In this document: positions 19,433 to 27,312 of the stretch, piece after piece
Layout of the letters: the number at the start of each line of letters is the position of its first letter
Position numbering within the stretch: the stretch's first letter is position 1
NCBI GenBank assembly: GCA_020160805.1
Contig: JAIUPO010000014.1
Span: forward strand, 1-64,000
Length of the DNA: 64,000 nt
Direction of reading: 5' to 3'
Source: Actinomycetota bacterium
Lineage (GTDB): Bacteria > Actinomycetota > Actinomycetes > Actinomycetales > Dermatophilaceae
Notes under the pieces: model-generated
Databases searched by the model: none
Seen by the model: the letters and a program-made list of their open reading frames with translations, nothing else
Told to the model about the DNA's origin: nothing
Program-made: the position numbers and the translations under genes

Positions 19433-22102
19433 GTGAGTCGATTGCTGCTGCTGGACGGTCATTCCCTGGCCTATCGGGCCTTCTTCGCGCTGCCCGCGGA
19501 GAACTTCTCGACCAAGACGGGCCAGCACACCAATGCGGTCTATGGCTTCACCTCGATGCTGATCAACGTCCTGCGCGACGAGGACCCGACGCACCTCGCG
19601 GTGGCGTTCGATGTCTCTCGGGACACCTTCCGGGCCCAGGAGTATGCCGAGTACAAGGCGGGTCGGTCGGCCACCCCGAGCGAGTTCTCCGGGCAGTTGC
19701 CGCTGCTGCGGGAGGTGCTCGATGCGCTGAAGATCCGGTGGATCGAGGTGCCGGGCTTCGAGGCGGACGACATCATCGCGACCCTGACGACGCAGGCGAC
19801 CGAGCGGGACATGGAGGTCGTCATCTGCTCGGGCGACCGGGACGCCTTCCAACTCGTCTCCGACCGGGTGACGCTGCTATATCCCGTGCGCGGGGTGTCG
19901 GAAGTGTGGCGGATGGACCCGGCCAAAGTGAGCGAGAAGTATGGCGTGCCCCCCGAGCGCTATAGCGATCTCGCGGCTCTGGTGGGGGAGACCAGCGACA
20001 ACCTGCCGGGCATCCCGGGGGTGGGTCCGAAGACCGCGGCGAAGTGGATCACGCAATATGACGGGCTGACCGGCATCGTGGCCCATATCGATCAGATCGG
20101 CGGCAAGGTGGGGGACGCGCTGCGTGCGCACCTCGATCAGGTGCTGCGAAACCGGCGGCTCAACCAACTCGTGCGCGATCTCGACACCGGGGTTGGTCTC
20201 GATGACCTGCAGCGCACGATGTGGGATCGCGAGAAGGTGCACGAGGTCTTCGATGCCCTGGAGTTCCGGGTGCTGCGCGAGCGGCTCTTCGCGACCTTCG
20301 ACACCGCGGCGGTCGAGGCGGATGGCGGATTCGAGATCGAGTCGACGGTCCTGTCCGGAGACGACGTGCCCGCGTGGTTCGCGGGTCCCGGGCGCGCCGG
20401 GCCGGTGGGGGTGCACGTAGTGGGGTCGTGGGCCCGGGGGACCGGCGACGTGGGTGCCTTGGCACTCGCGCCGACGGAGGGACCGGTGGCGTATGTCGAT
20501 GTGACGCCGCTCGATCCGGCGGGTGATGCGGCGCTCGCTGCGTGGTTGGCCGATGAGTCGGCGCCCAAGATTCTGCACGACGCCAAGGGGCCGATGCACG
20601 CTCTGCACGCGCGCGGCTGGGAGTTGCGGGGGCTGGATCAGGACACGGCGCTCGCGGCATACCTCGTCAAGCCGGACCAGCGCGACTTCGATCTGGCCGA
20701 CCTCGTGCTGCGGATGCTCGGGCGCGACCTGCGCGCCGAGTCGGGGGCGCAGGACGGCATGCTCGATTTCGGCGCCGACGATCAGGCCGAGATCGATGCC
20801 GCCGCTGTCCGGGCGCGGGCGGTGCTGGATCTCGGCACCGAACTCGCTGGCCAGGTGCAGGCCGCGGGCGGGACTGAGTTGTTGCAGCAGGTCGAGCTTC
20901 CGCTGGTCGGGGTGCTCGCCGAGATGGAGCAGACGGGCATTGCCGTCGACCTGGAGCATCTAGAGGGCTTGGAGAAGGACTTCGCCGATGCCGTCGAGCG
21001 TGCGCAAGAGGATGCCTATGACGCGATCGGTGGCGAGCAGATCAACCTCGGGTCGCCGAAGCAGTTGCAGGTCGTGCTCTTCGACACGCTCGGGATGCCT
21101 AAGACCAAGCGCACGAAGACGGGGTGGACGACCGACGCCGAGGCGCTCGCGGATCTCTTTGCCAAGACCGAGCACCCCTTCCTCGAGGCGCTGCTGCGCC
21201 ACCGCGACGCGACCCGACTGCGGGTCACCGTCGAGGGGCTGCTGAAGTCGGTGGCGGACGACGGGCGCATCCATACGACCTATGAGCAGACGATCGCAGC
21301 GACCGGCCGGCTGTCGTCGAAAGATCCGAACCTGCAGAACATCCCGATCCGCACCGACGAGGGCCGGCGGATCCGCGAATCCTTTGTCGTGGGGCCTGGT
21401 TTCGAGTCGTTGATGTCGGTCGACTACAGCCAGATCGAGATGCGGATCATGGCGCACCTGTCCGGTGATGCCGGGCTGATCGAGGCCTTCCGGACGGGCG
21501 AGGACCTGCACCGCTTTGTCGGGTCGCGCGTGTTCGGGGTGGAGCCGGCTGATGTGACGCCGGCGATGCGCAGCAAGGTCAAGGCGATGTCCTATGGCCT
21601 GGCGTATGGGTTGTCGGCCTTCGGGCTCTCACGCCAGTTGACGATTCCGGTCGAGGAGGCGCGAGCGTTGATGGAGGAGTATTTCGCCCGGTTCGGTGGG
21701 GTGCGCGACTACCTTCGCGATGTCGTGGCGGACGCTCGGGCCACGGGCTATACCGAGACGATGCTCGGCCGCCGCCGCTACCTGCCCGATCTGACCAGCG
21801 ACAACCGGCAGCGTCGCGAGATGGCCGAACGGATGGCGCTCAACGCGCCCATTCAGGGCAGCGCGGCCGACATCATGAAGGTGGCGATGCTTGGCACGCA
21901 TCGGGCCCTCGCCGAGGCTGGCCTCTCGTCCCGCCTGTTGCTGCAGGTTCACGACGAATTGGTTCTCGAGGTCGCACCGGGGGAGGCCGAGCAGGTCGAG
22001 GAACTGGTCCGCCGCGAGATGGGCGCCGCGGCCGGCGAGATCAGCGTTCCGCTCGACGTCTCGGTCGGTATCGGCCGTTCCTGGCACGACGCCGGCCACT
22101 GA
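19433..22102 (+). CDS. polA: DNA polymerase I
   Basis: 889 residues from GTG 19433 (SRLLLLDGHSLAYRAFFALP follows). The N-terminal 5' nuclease domain (1-290) has the acidic clusters EVPGFEADDIIATL and SGDRDAFQLVSD and the helix-hairpin-helix GIPGVGPKTAAKWI. The middle 3'-5' exonuclease-like domain keeps the fold (PVAYVDVTPLD...ILHDAKG) but lacks a DxE-type catalytic set, so proofreading is probably absent, as in other actinobacteria. The polymerase domain has motif A VDYSQIEMR, the O-helix region RSKVKAMSYGLAYG and motif C QVHDELVLEV. ATG 19412 in the same frame is an alternative start overlapping the divergent gene. It is followed by a strong bidirectional terminator. Confidence 0.97.
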   Translation: MSRLLLLDGHSLAYRAFFALPAENFSTKTGQHTNAVYGFTSMLINVLRDEDPTHLAVAFDVSRDTFRAQEYAEYKAGRSATPSEFSGQLPLLREVLDALKIRWIEVPGFEADDIIATLTTQATERDMEVVICSGDRDAFQLVSDRVTLLYPVRGVSEVWRMDPAKVSEKYGVPPERYSDLAALVGETSDNLPGIPGVGPKTAAKWITQYDGLTGIVAHIDQIGGKVGDALRAHLDQVLRNRRLNQLVRDLDTGVGLDDLQRTMWDREKVHEVFDALEFRVLRERLFATFDTAAVEADGGFEIESTVLSGDDVPAWFAGPGRAGPVGVHVVGSWARGTGDVGALALAPTEGPVAYVDVTPLDPAGDAALAAWLADESAPKILHDAKGPMHALHARGWELRGLDQDTALAAYLVKPDQRDFDLADLVLRMLGRDLRAESGAQDGMLDFGADDQAEIDAAAVRARAVLDLGTELAGQVQAAGGTELLQQVELPLVGVLAEMEQTGIAVDLEHLEGLEKDFADAVERAQEDAYDAIGGEQINLGSPKQLQVVLFDTLGMPKTKRTKTGWTTDAEALADLFAKTEHPFLEALLRHRDATRLRVTVEGLLKSVADDGRIHTTYEQTIAATGRLSSKDPNLQNIPIRTDEGRRIRESFVVGPGFESLMSVDYSQIEMRIMAHLSGDAGLIEAFRTGEDLHRFVGSRVFGVEPADVTPAMRSKVKAMSYGLAYGLSAFGLSRQLTIPVEEARALMEEYFARFGGVRDYLRDVVADARATGYTETMLGRRRYLPDLTSDNRQRREMAERMALNAPIQGSAADIMKVAMLGTHRALAEAGLSSRLLLQVHDELVLEVAPGEAEQVEELVRREMGAAAGEISVPLDVSVGIGRSWHDAGH

Positions 22103-22109
22103 GGACATG

Positions 22110-22151
22110 ACATCGGGCTGTCGGGAAGTGCTCATCCCGACAGCCCGATGT
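22110..22151. terminator. Bidirectional terminator between polA and secreted-protein gene
   Basis: Perfect 17-bp stem, ACATCGGGCTGTCGGGA (22110-22126) with TCCCGACAGCCCGATGT (22135-22151), and an 8-nt loop. It starts 8 bp after the polA stop and ends 8 bp before the stop of the leftward gene, so it serves both. TTGTC follows in the polA direction, a weak U-run. Confidence 0.8.
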
Positions 22152-22158
22152 TGTCAAA

Positions 22159-23022
22159 TCAGTAGCGGAGGTAACGCAGCGAGGCCGTCTTCGACCCACC
22201 GGCTGGGATAGTGCCGAGGTTGAAGATCATGGTGTCCCCATAATCACCCCGCGCGACAAAGTTCGACGCCAGGGGGGCGGCGGTCGGGTTGCATGACGGG
22301 TCAAGGATCGCGTTGGTGATGCGCGACTCCCAGGTCCCGCCAGGCTGCTCGAGCATCATCATGATGCCGTGGGATTCCTTCCCAGCCGGCGCTTCGGACG
22401 GGTCATGGAATGCCGCGACGGTGCCACGCGTACGGGCATGGTTGCTCAGGTACCCCGCCCACCCTTGTGCGCCGCCGGTGTCGATGTCGAAATCGACCTG
22501 CCGACGCAGGACCACATTCGTCAGCGGGGCGGACGACCGATTGACGACAGTCATTCCCACCTGAAAGGTGGTCGGCGAGCCGGGATTGCCAGCGGTGAGG
22601 CCAAATGTCTGAATCAGGCTGGCCATACCGTCCGTCGTGGTGCGCGTGACATTCGACGCGGTTGTGGTTGGGGCGTTGAAGCCTGAAGCAGATGCGCCGA
22701 GGTCATAGCGGCTCGTCGAACTTCCGTTGTAGCACAGAACATATCCCTCGCCGACAGCGCCGACGCCGATGTGCTCGTACACCCGCGTGCCCTTGTTCGG
22801 CGAGGCGAAGGAGGTGATATTGCCGCCCGTCGAGACGACAATCTTGGTGCCCCCACCTACCTCCGTGGAAAAGGTCTTCCAGGTCGGCGTGAGGATGCGC
22901 GCCGCGTCCCGGGATGACTGCTGGGGACCTTGGACTCGGTCGCCCGAGGAGGCGAGGGCCGGTGAGACCGCCGCGATGGCCACGGCCGCTGCCGCGATCG
23001 TTTTGGAGTGGGGCAGGCGCAT
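22159..23022 (-). CDS. Secreted protein of unknown function
   Basis: 287 residues from ATG 23022, with CGAGAGG 7 bp upstream. A signal peptide (MRLPHSKTIAAAAVAIAAV, cleavage near ALA-S about residue 24) is followed by an all-beta-looking domain rich in Thr, Ser, Gly and Asn: WKTFSTEVGGGTKIVVSTGG, GEGYVLCYNG, GMTVVNRSSAPLTNVVLRRQVDFDIDTG and a final NLGTIPAGGSKTASLRYLRY. The layout (a sandwich carrying an N-R-S pattern and 'vvn.s...l.nv.l.r..D.D') resembles secreted proteins that record property-like values, but no catalytic motif is visible and I do not recognise the family. It is the first of three leftward secreted-protein genes; base composition looks lower in GC than polA. Confidence 0.7.
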   Translation of the reverse strand: MRLPHSKTIAAAAVAIAAVSPALASSGDRVQGPQQSSRDAARILTPTWKTFSTEVGGGTKIVVSTGGNITSFASPNKGTRVYEHIGVGAVGEGYVLCYNGSSTSRYDLGASASGFNAPTTTASNVTRTTTDGMASLIQTFGLTAGNPGSPTTFQVGMTVVNRSSAPLTNVVLRRQVDFDIDTGGAQGWAGYLSNHARTRGTVAAFHDPSEAPAGKESHGIMMMLEQPGGTWESRITNAILDPSCNPTAAPLASNFVARGDYGDTMIFNLGTIPAGGSKTASLRYLRY

Positions 23023-23169
23023 TGAAATACCTCTCGTCGAAAGGGTTGGGGTGGGTGAGTCGCGCCATCGACAGGCCAGTTGGTCCGTCGACAACGCGCT
23101 CGATTCTGTTGGCTGGCGGTGCCCGGTGATAAGTCCCCTTTTGAAAGGACAGATTTAGCTTTGTGTGTG

Positions 23170-24132
23170 TCACCCTGTCGGGCGACCGCGCCCCCAGGCC
23201 GTAGCCACATCCGCGGGCGTCGTCATGATTGCCGTGGTCGAGCGTTGTTTCACGGCTGTCAAAAAAGTGTTTCGGCAGAAGTTCTCGGGATGCCCGGTCC
23301 ACCTATTACGCCAGTCTGCACTCGTACAGTCGAAAGCATTCGCCTGCCCCATTTTTCCGTACTTGCCATCAACCAGGCGATAGAACTGGACAAGTCCATA
23401 CTGGCCAGCAGCCGGTCTCAGCACTTTGACGATATCTGGCAAAGCGGTGGTCCGGCGGTCATTTCGCACCGGGAATGAATAGCATGGAAGACTGGGATTA
23501 CTGCAGCGGCCCCCGTTGATGGAGTATGTCAGCAGAGGATAGGGGTATGTGGTCGCACTCTTGGGCGAATTCGTCAGCGGAGATTCCGTGTAGACTCGGC
23601 CAAAACTGAAGTACTTGCTAACCATTGCTTGCGCGGGTGCGTCTTGGAGATCGTTGGGGTAGTTGAATAGGCCCCAGGCCTTAGTGTGTCCCCGAGCCGC
23701 GAGGGCCGGGATCGTGGCGCCGGTTTCCTGGTAGCGCTGCTCGTCCGTCGAAAGTGTCGTCATCTCCACGTAATTCATGCCCTGAGAGACGAAATTCCAC
23801 CCATATGTCGTCTTGAGGGTTGTGAGGTCGTTCCAGGTGGGATAGATGACGCCGCGAATGCACGGCCGGGCTGCGGTGCCGATGCGATTTACAACGACTC
23901 CGCCGACGGCCGTCACCCCCAGCGACTTCAGATCGGACGCTGTCTGCAGGAGGGAACGCATTCCTGGAGTCGGCTGGCACGCCGCCTGGTAGATCGTGCG
24001 TCCAGCCATGATGGTCACGTATGAGGGGGCGGCGGCTTCGCGGTCTTGAGGTCCGCTCTGAACGGCACTTGCCGCCGACGTCAAGAAACAGGTAGTTAGT
24101 GCCGTGCCGACTATCAGCAGAGATTTTCGCAT
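23170..24132 (-). CDS. Secreted polysaccharide-deacetylase-like protein, metal site lost
   Basis: 320 residues with a signal peptide (MRKSLLIVGTALTTCFLTSA, cleavage near ASA-V). Central layout follows a NodB/polysaccharide deacetylase: YVTIMAGRTIYQ at the position of the first strand, TWNDLTTLKTTYGWNFVSQGMNY, then EMTTLSTDEQ, LAARGHTKAWGLFNYPND and GLVQFYRLVDG. In active NodB enzymes the S-H-x-x-x-H metal motif falls where this protein has SQGMNY, and the Asp of the first motif is absent, so metal-dependent deacetylation is unlikely. Several Cys may form disulfides. Paralogue of the gene at 53089-54087. ATG 24132 follows GAGAGG by 12 bp. A binding or structural surface role is only a guess. 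Confidence 0.7.
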   Translation of the reverse strand: MRKSLLIVGTALTTCFLTSAASAVQSGPQDREAAAPSYVTIMAGRTIYQAACQPTPGMRSLLQTASDLKSLGVTAVGGVVVNRIGTAARPCIRGVIYPTWNDLTTLKTTYGWNFVSQGMNYVEMTTLSTDEQRYQETGATIPALAARGHTKAWGLFNYPNDLQDAPAQAMVSKYFSFGRVYTESPLTNSPKSATTYPYPLLTYSINGGRCSNPSLPCYSFPVRNDRRTTALPDIVKVLRPAAGQYGLVQFYRLVDGKYGKMGQANAFDCTSADWRNRWTGHPENFCRNTFLTAVKQRSTTAIMTTPADVATAWGRGRPTG

Positions 24133-24174
24133 CGGTTTTTCATACCTCTCGGAGGTGTTGTGGCCAGGAAAGAC

Positions 24175-24208
24175 GACGCTGCCAGGCCGTGGCGGGCCTG
24201 GCAGCGTC
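24175..24208 (-). terminator. Terminator after the 24251 gene
   Basis: Perfect 14-bp stem, GACGCTGCCAGGCC (24175-24188) with GGCCTGGCAGCGTC (24195-24208), and a 6-nt loop, 42 bp beyond the stop of the leftward gene at 24251. On the minus strand the stem is followed by GTCTTTCC, a weak T-run. Confidence 0.65.
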
Positions 24209-24250
24209 AGTTCGACGTGCTCGCGTGAGAACGCCGAGTAAGTTTATTGA

Positions 24251-24976
24251 TCAGGTGCGGTGGACGAAGGTAAGCACCTGGCCGGCCTTGACTGTGGGCG
24301 AGCCCGGGTTGCAGGAGTACTGCGTCCAGATGTTCTTCGGCGGAGTCGTCGACAGTTGGATGCCGATCGTCGCATTGGCATTGTTGCCCGTGCCATATGA
24401 CATCTTAATGTTCTTGCTGTTTTCGAAGAACGTGACGGACGCCTTGGCCGTCATCGTGCGATTACCGTAGAAGCGCCCCTGCCACGCAATGGTGAACTGA
24501 CGCGAGCCAGCAGCGCCCGTCGTCTGCGTGAATACGCCATCGCCCTTCGACCGGTCGATGTACAAGTCGTCCCAGAAGACGGCCAGCGCTCGGCCGGAAT
24601 TGCCGGTCGCGTCGCCGAAGGCGGACGGCAGGCAGGTGTTGTCCCAGCGGTCGGTGTTGGTCCAGAACTGGATGTTTCCATTTGACGACACATTCATCGT
24701 GCTCATCTTGAGGTTATATACCCAGACGGGGAAGGGCATTTTATAGGCGCCTGAACCGGTGACGGACAAGGCGGCCGTCGAATCGTCGACACTGGTCGGG
24801 AAGAGATTGTTGACCGTGATGGACTTGTATGTCGAAGCAGACTTGTTGATTGTGTAATAGCCGACGTTGGTACCCGCCTCGGCGCCAGCCTGGGGGGCGC
24901 CGATAACGCTGCAGGCTGCTGCCGCAGCGGCGGCTACGGCCAGTGAACGGGGGACGACTCGTCGCGGTGACGTCAT
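24251..24976 (-). CDS. Secreted beta-sandwich protein, unknown function
   Basis: 241 residues with a clear export signal (basic MTSPRRVVPR, then an Ala-rich core, cleavage near AEA-G about residue 34). The mature part contains a recurrent extracellular motif set: NVSSNGNIQFWTNTDRWDN, ALAVFWDDLYID, GVFTQTTGAAGSRQFTIAWQGRFY, SVTFFENSKNIKMSYG and ATIGIQLS. This 'value-FWDDL-G-R.F.i.W...v.F.v.l.E...I...YG' order is seen in nidogen-like or similar beta-sandwich domains of bacterial surface proteins; function unknown. Two Cys (TCLP and SCNP) probably form a disulfide. Divergent from the peptidase E gene. Confidence 0.7.
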   Translation of the reverse strand: MTSPRRVVPRSLAVAAAAAAACSVIGAPQAGAEAGTNVGYYTINKSASTYKSITVNNLFPTSVDDSTAALSVTGSGAYKMPFPVWVYNLKMSTMNVSSNGNIQFWTNTDRWDNTCLPSAFGDATGNSGRALAVFWDDLYIDRSKGDGVFTQTTGAAGSRQFTIAWQGRFYGNRTMTAKASVTFFENSKNIKMSYGTGNNANATIGIQLSTTPPKNIWTQYSCNPGSPTVKAGQVLTFVHRT

Positions 24977-25139
24977 GCGGGAAGCTCACTTCCGGGAGGC
25001 TCGGCAGGCACGGGACGGCCTGCGCAGAATCTATGAAGGCGTGATGTCGTCTGTCGTGTCCTTCGATCTGATGACAGCCCGCCGACCAGAGACTCAAGGA
25101 ATCGTCCGTCCTCGCGAGCGGGGCACATATTCTGTGGAC

Positions 25140-25871
25140 ATGCCTGCGGACCAACCCACCATCCTCGCGACTTCTGGCGGCTACCGCTTCGGGGAGCGCA
25201 CGAGGGTCGAGTACAACCACCTCGTCCACCACGCCGTCGAGTTGTCCGGTGTCACCGGGCGGCGCCCGAAGGTATGCGTGCTCGGGACGGCGAGTGGGGA
25301 CCAGCGATGGTTCGCGCACGAACTCGATGAGGCCGCCCGGCTGGCCGGTTTCGACCAGACGCACCTGCACCTGTTCCCGATGCCCAATCTCGAGGACATC
25401 GAGGGTCACCTGCTTGCGCAGGACGTCATCTGGGTCAGCGGCGGCTCGGTCGCGAATTTGCTGGCGGTTTGGGATGTTCACGACCTGCGCCCGGTTTTCC
25501 GTCGGGTGTGGGAGAGCGGCGTCGTGCTCGCCGGTGTCTCGGCCGGCTCGATCTGTTGGTATGACGGTGGCTGCACCGACTCTTTCGGCCCCGACCTGCG
25601 GGCGGTGACCAATGGCCTGGGTTTGCTGCCCTATGGCAATGGCGTGCACTACGACAGCGAGGAGCGTCGGCGGCCCACGATTCACGCGCTCGTCGGGGAT
25701 GGCACCTTGGGTGTCACGCACTGCACCGACGATGGCGTCGGCATCGTGTATCACGGCACCGAGGTCGTCGAGGCGGTCACCGAGAGCGCCGGCAAGGGCG
25801 CGTATGTCGTCGCCCGCCAGCCCGACGGCAGCGTCACCGAGGAACGGATCGAGCCTCGCCTGCTGGGTTAA
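25140..25871 (+). CDS. Peptidase E / cyanophycinase-like serine peptidase (family S51)
   Basis: 243 residues from ATG 25140. The class I amidotransferase-like S51 fold shows VLGTASGDQ, VIWVSGGSVANLLAVW (substrate loop) and the nucleophile elbow AGVSAGSICW (Ser134), followed by LGLLPYGNGVHYDSEERR carrying the catalytic His region. Family members cut aspartyl dipeptides (PepE) or cyanophycin. No cyanophycin synthetase is nearby and there is no signal peptide, so cytoplasmic Asp-X dipeptidase activity is more likely. TATTCT seven bases before the ATG suggests a leaderless transcript. A longer in-frame ORF reaching into the divergent gene is rejected. A perfect 42-bp inverted repeat starts 7 bp after the stop. 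Confidence 0.85.
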   Translation: MPADQPTILATSGGYRFGERTRVEYNHLVHHAVELSGVTGRRPKVCVLGTASGDQRWFAHELDEAARLAGFDQTHLHLFPMPNLEDIEGHLLAQDVIWVSGGSVANLLAVWDVHDLRPVFRRVWESGVVLAGVSAGSICWYDGGCTDSFGPDLRAVTNGLGLLPYGNGVHYDSEERRRPTIHALVGDGTLGVTHCTDDGVGIVYHGTEVVEAVTESAGKGAYVVARQPDGSVTEERIEPRLLG

Positions 25872-25877
25872 CAGTTC

Positions 25878-25963
25878 CGTCCCGAACTTGAGCACGCCTT
25901 AACGACTTGAGCACGTCCTACAGGACGTGCTCAAGTCGTTAAGGCGTGCTCAAGTTCGGGACG
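25878..25963. repeat. Compound inverted repeat, family B (perfect 42-bp arms)
   Basis: Arms 25878-25919 and 25922-25963 are perfectly complementary over 42 bp with a 2-bp centre. ACTTGAGCACG occurs twice in the left arm (25886 and 25905) and its complement twice in the right (25926 and 25945), 19 bp apart in both. It lies between convergent genes; the right arm also encodes the last residues (PELEHALTT) and stop of the leftward flippase. Confidence 0.9.
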
Positions 25964-27187
25964 AGGGGGTGTGGCTGCGGGGGAGCGCATGCCCCATACG
26001 CCCACGGCGGCGACGACGGCCAGGACGGCGACCGCGCTCCATACGGCTCCGGCAATGGTCCGCGGCGCCACCCAATAGATCAGCGCCGCCAGGACCGCCG
26101 CGCCCGCCCAGGCGACCAGCCCGAGGACGTGCCGCGCCCGGGCGACATCGACATAGGTGGCCAGCTGGATGACCGCCATCAGGCTGCCGGCGATCGCGAA
26201 GACGGGCGCATACGACGCCGCCGCGACGTATGCGTCGCCGGCCAGGACCCGGGTCATCACCGAGCCCAGCAGCGCAGCCGCGCCGCACGCGAGTCCACCG
26301 AGCACGGCGACGGCGATCAGGGCGTATGCCCGTGCCTTGGCCACCGATCCCCGCGCCGCCTCGTGCGGGAACACCCACAACGCGATGAAGTTCGTCCCCC
26401 AGAAGGTGACGCGGCCGAAGACGGTCAAGAAGGCGTACCAGCCGGACTCCGTGTCGGGCAGCACCGCGCGGGCGGCCAGCAGGTCGGCGTTGAGGAGCAC
26501 GAGCAAGGCCCCGGCCCCCGTGCTGGCCCGCACCATTCCGGCCCAATTCCGCTCCCCGGGAAGGTCCGTCACGTCCGCGTCGGTCGGTGCGCCGCGCAAC
26601 ATCCAGGCTCCGAGCACCAGCACTGCCGCCGCGGTCAGGGCCGACGCCGTGAGCACGAAGGTGGGCCCGCCCCCCGACACCGCCGCGAGCACGGCCGCCA
26701 CGACTCGGCTCGCTCCGGACGTCGTCAGCAGCACCCCAAACGCGCCCGTCCGCCCCAGGCCGAGCAGCACGCCCAACTGCACGCCCAGGAACGTCTGCGG
26801 GATCATCATGACGGCCAGGGCGACGGCGGGCGCGTACGAGGGCAGCCGCAGCACCGACACGATGATTGGCGACGCCGCCAGGATCACCAGCGCGGTCCCC
26901 ACCGAAACGATCAGGGCGCGCCGATAGATCCACCCGCGCGGACGACGCGGTGACATCGCGACCAGCCGGGTCGTCTCGAGTTGGATCGCCGTGTAGGCGA
27001 CGGTGAAGATCACCGACAGCCCGAGGAGGGCGCCGAGCGCGCCATACTGCTTCGGCCCCAGCGCCCGGGTGAGGATCAGGATGTAGGCGTAGCCGAGGAT
27101 GCCGGAGGCAAACGTCGCCCCGGCCAGGGCGATGCCCGAACGGGCGAGTTCCCGCGTCCCGTCGCGGGACGTTCCATCCGCCATCAC
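25931..27187 (-). CDS. Polysaccharide flippase-like membrane protein (MATE/Wzx type)
   Basis: 418 residues with about 12 predicted membrane helices, beginning ARSGIALAGATFASGILGYAYILILTRALGPKQYG. That opening (G...t...n...l.r.lgp..yG) is typical of the oligosaccharide flippase superfamily that moves lipid-linked glycans across the membrane. No catalytic residues are expected. It begins the leftward edge of the glycan cluster, so a role in exporting cluster-made glycan lipids is reasonable inference. The last nine codons fall in the family B inverted repeat, suggesting that the repeat supplied the C-terminus. ATG 27187 or the next codon, ATG 27184, may be the start. Confidence 0.85.
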   Translation of the reverse strand: MMADGTSRDGTRELARSGIALAGATFASGILGYAYILILTRALGPKQYGALGALLGLSVIFTVAYTAIQLETTRLVAMSPRRPRGWIYRRALIVSVGTALVILAASPIIVSVLRLPSYAPAVALAVMMIPQTFLGVQLGVLLGLGRTGAFGVLLTTSGASRVVAAVLAAVSGGGPTFVLTASALTAAAVLVLGAWMLRGAPTDADVTDLPGERNWAGMVRASTGAGALLVLLNADLLAARAVLPDTESGWYAFLTVFGRVTFWGTNFIALWVFPHEAARGSVAKARAYALIAVAVLGGLACGAAALLGSVMTRVLAGDAYVAAASYAPVFAIAGSLMAVIQLATYVDVARARHVLGLVAWAGAAVLAALIYWVAPRTIAGAVWSAVAVLAVVAAVGVWGMRSPAATPPRPELEHALTT

Positions 27188-27312
27188 TTTGCTCCCCGAG
27201 TTGGTCGGCGTCGATTATGACGCGACGAGGGCGCGGGCCGGGTCAACTACGATGACCTGCCGGAAGATTCGTATGGCGCACCCCGGCGCCGCGCACAGGA
27301 ACGAGCCCCTCC

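Noticed and set aside
24867..25139. N-terminal extension of the peptidase E frame
   Set aside because: Overlaps the divergent secreted-protein gene and has no S51 similarity; conserved sequence begins at 25140.
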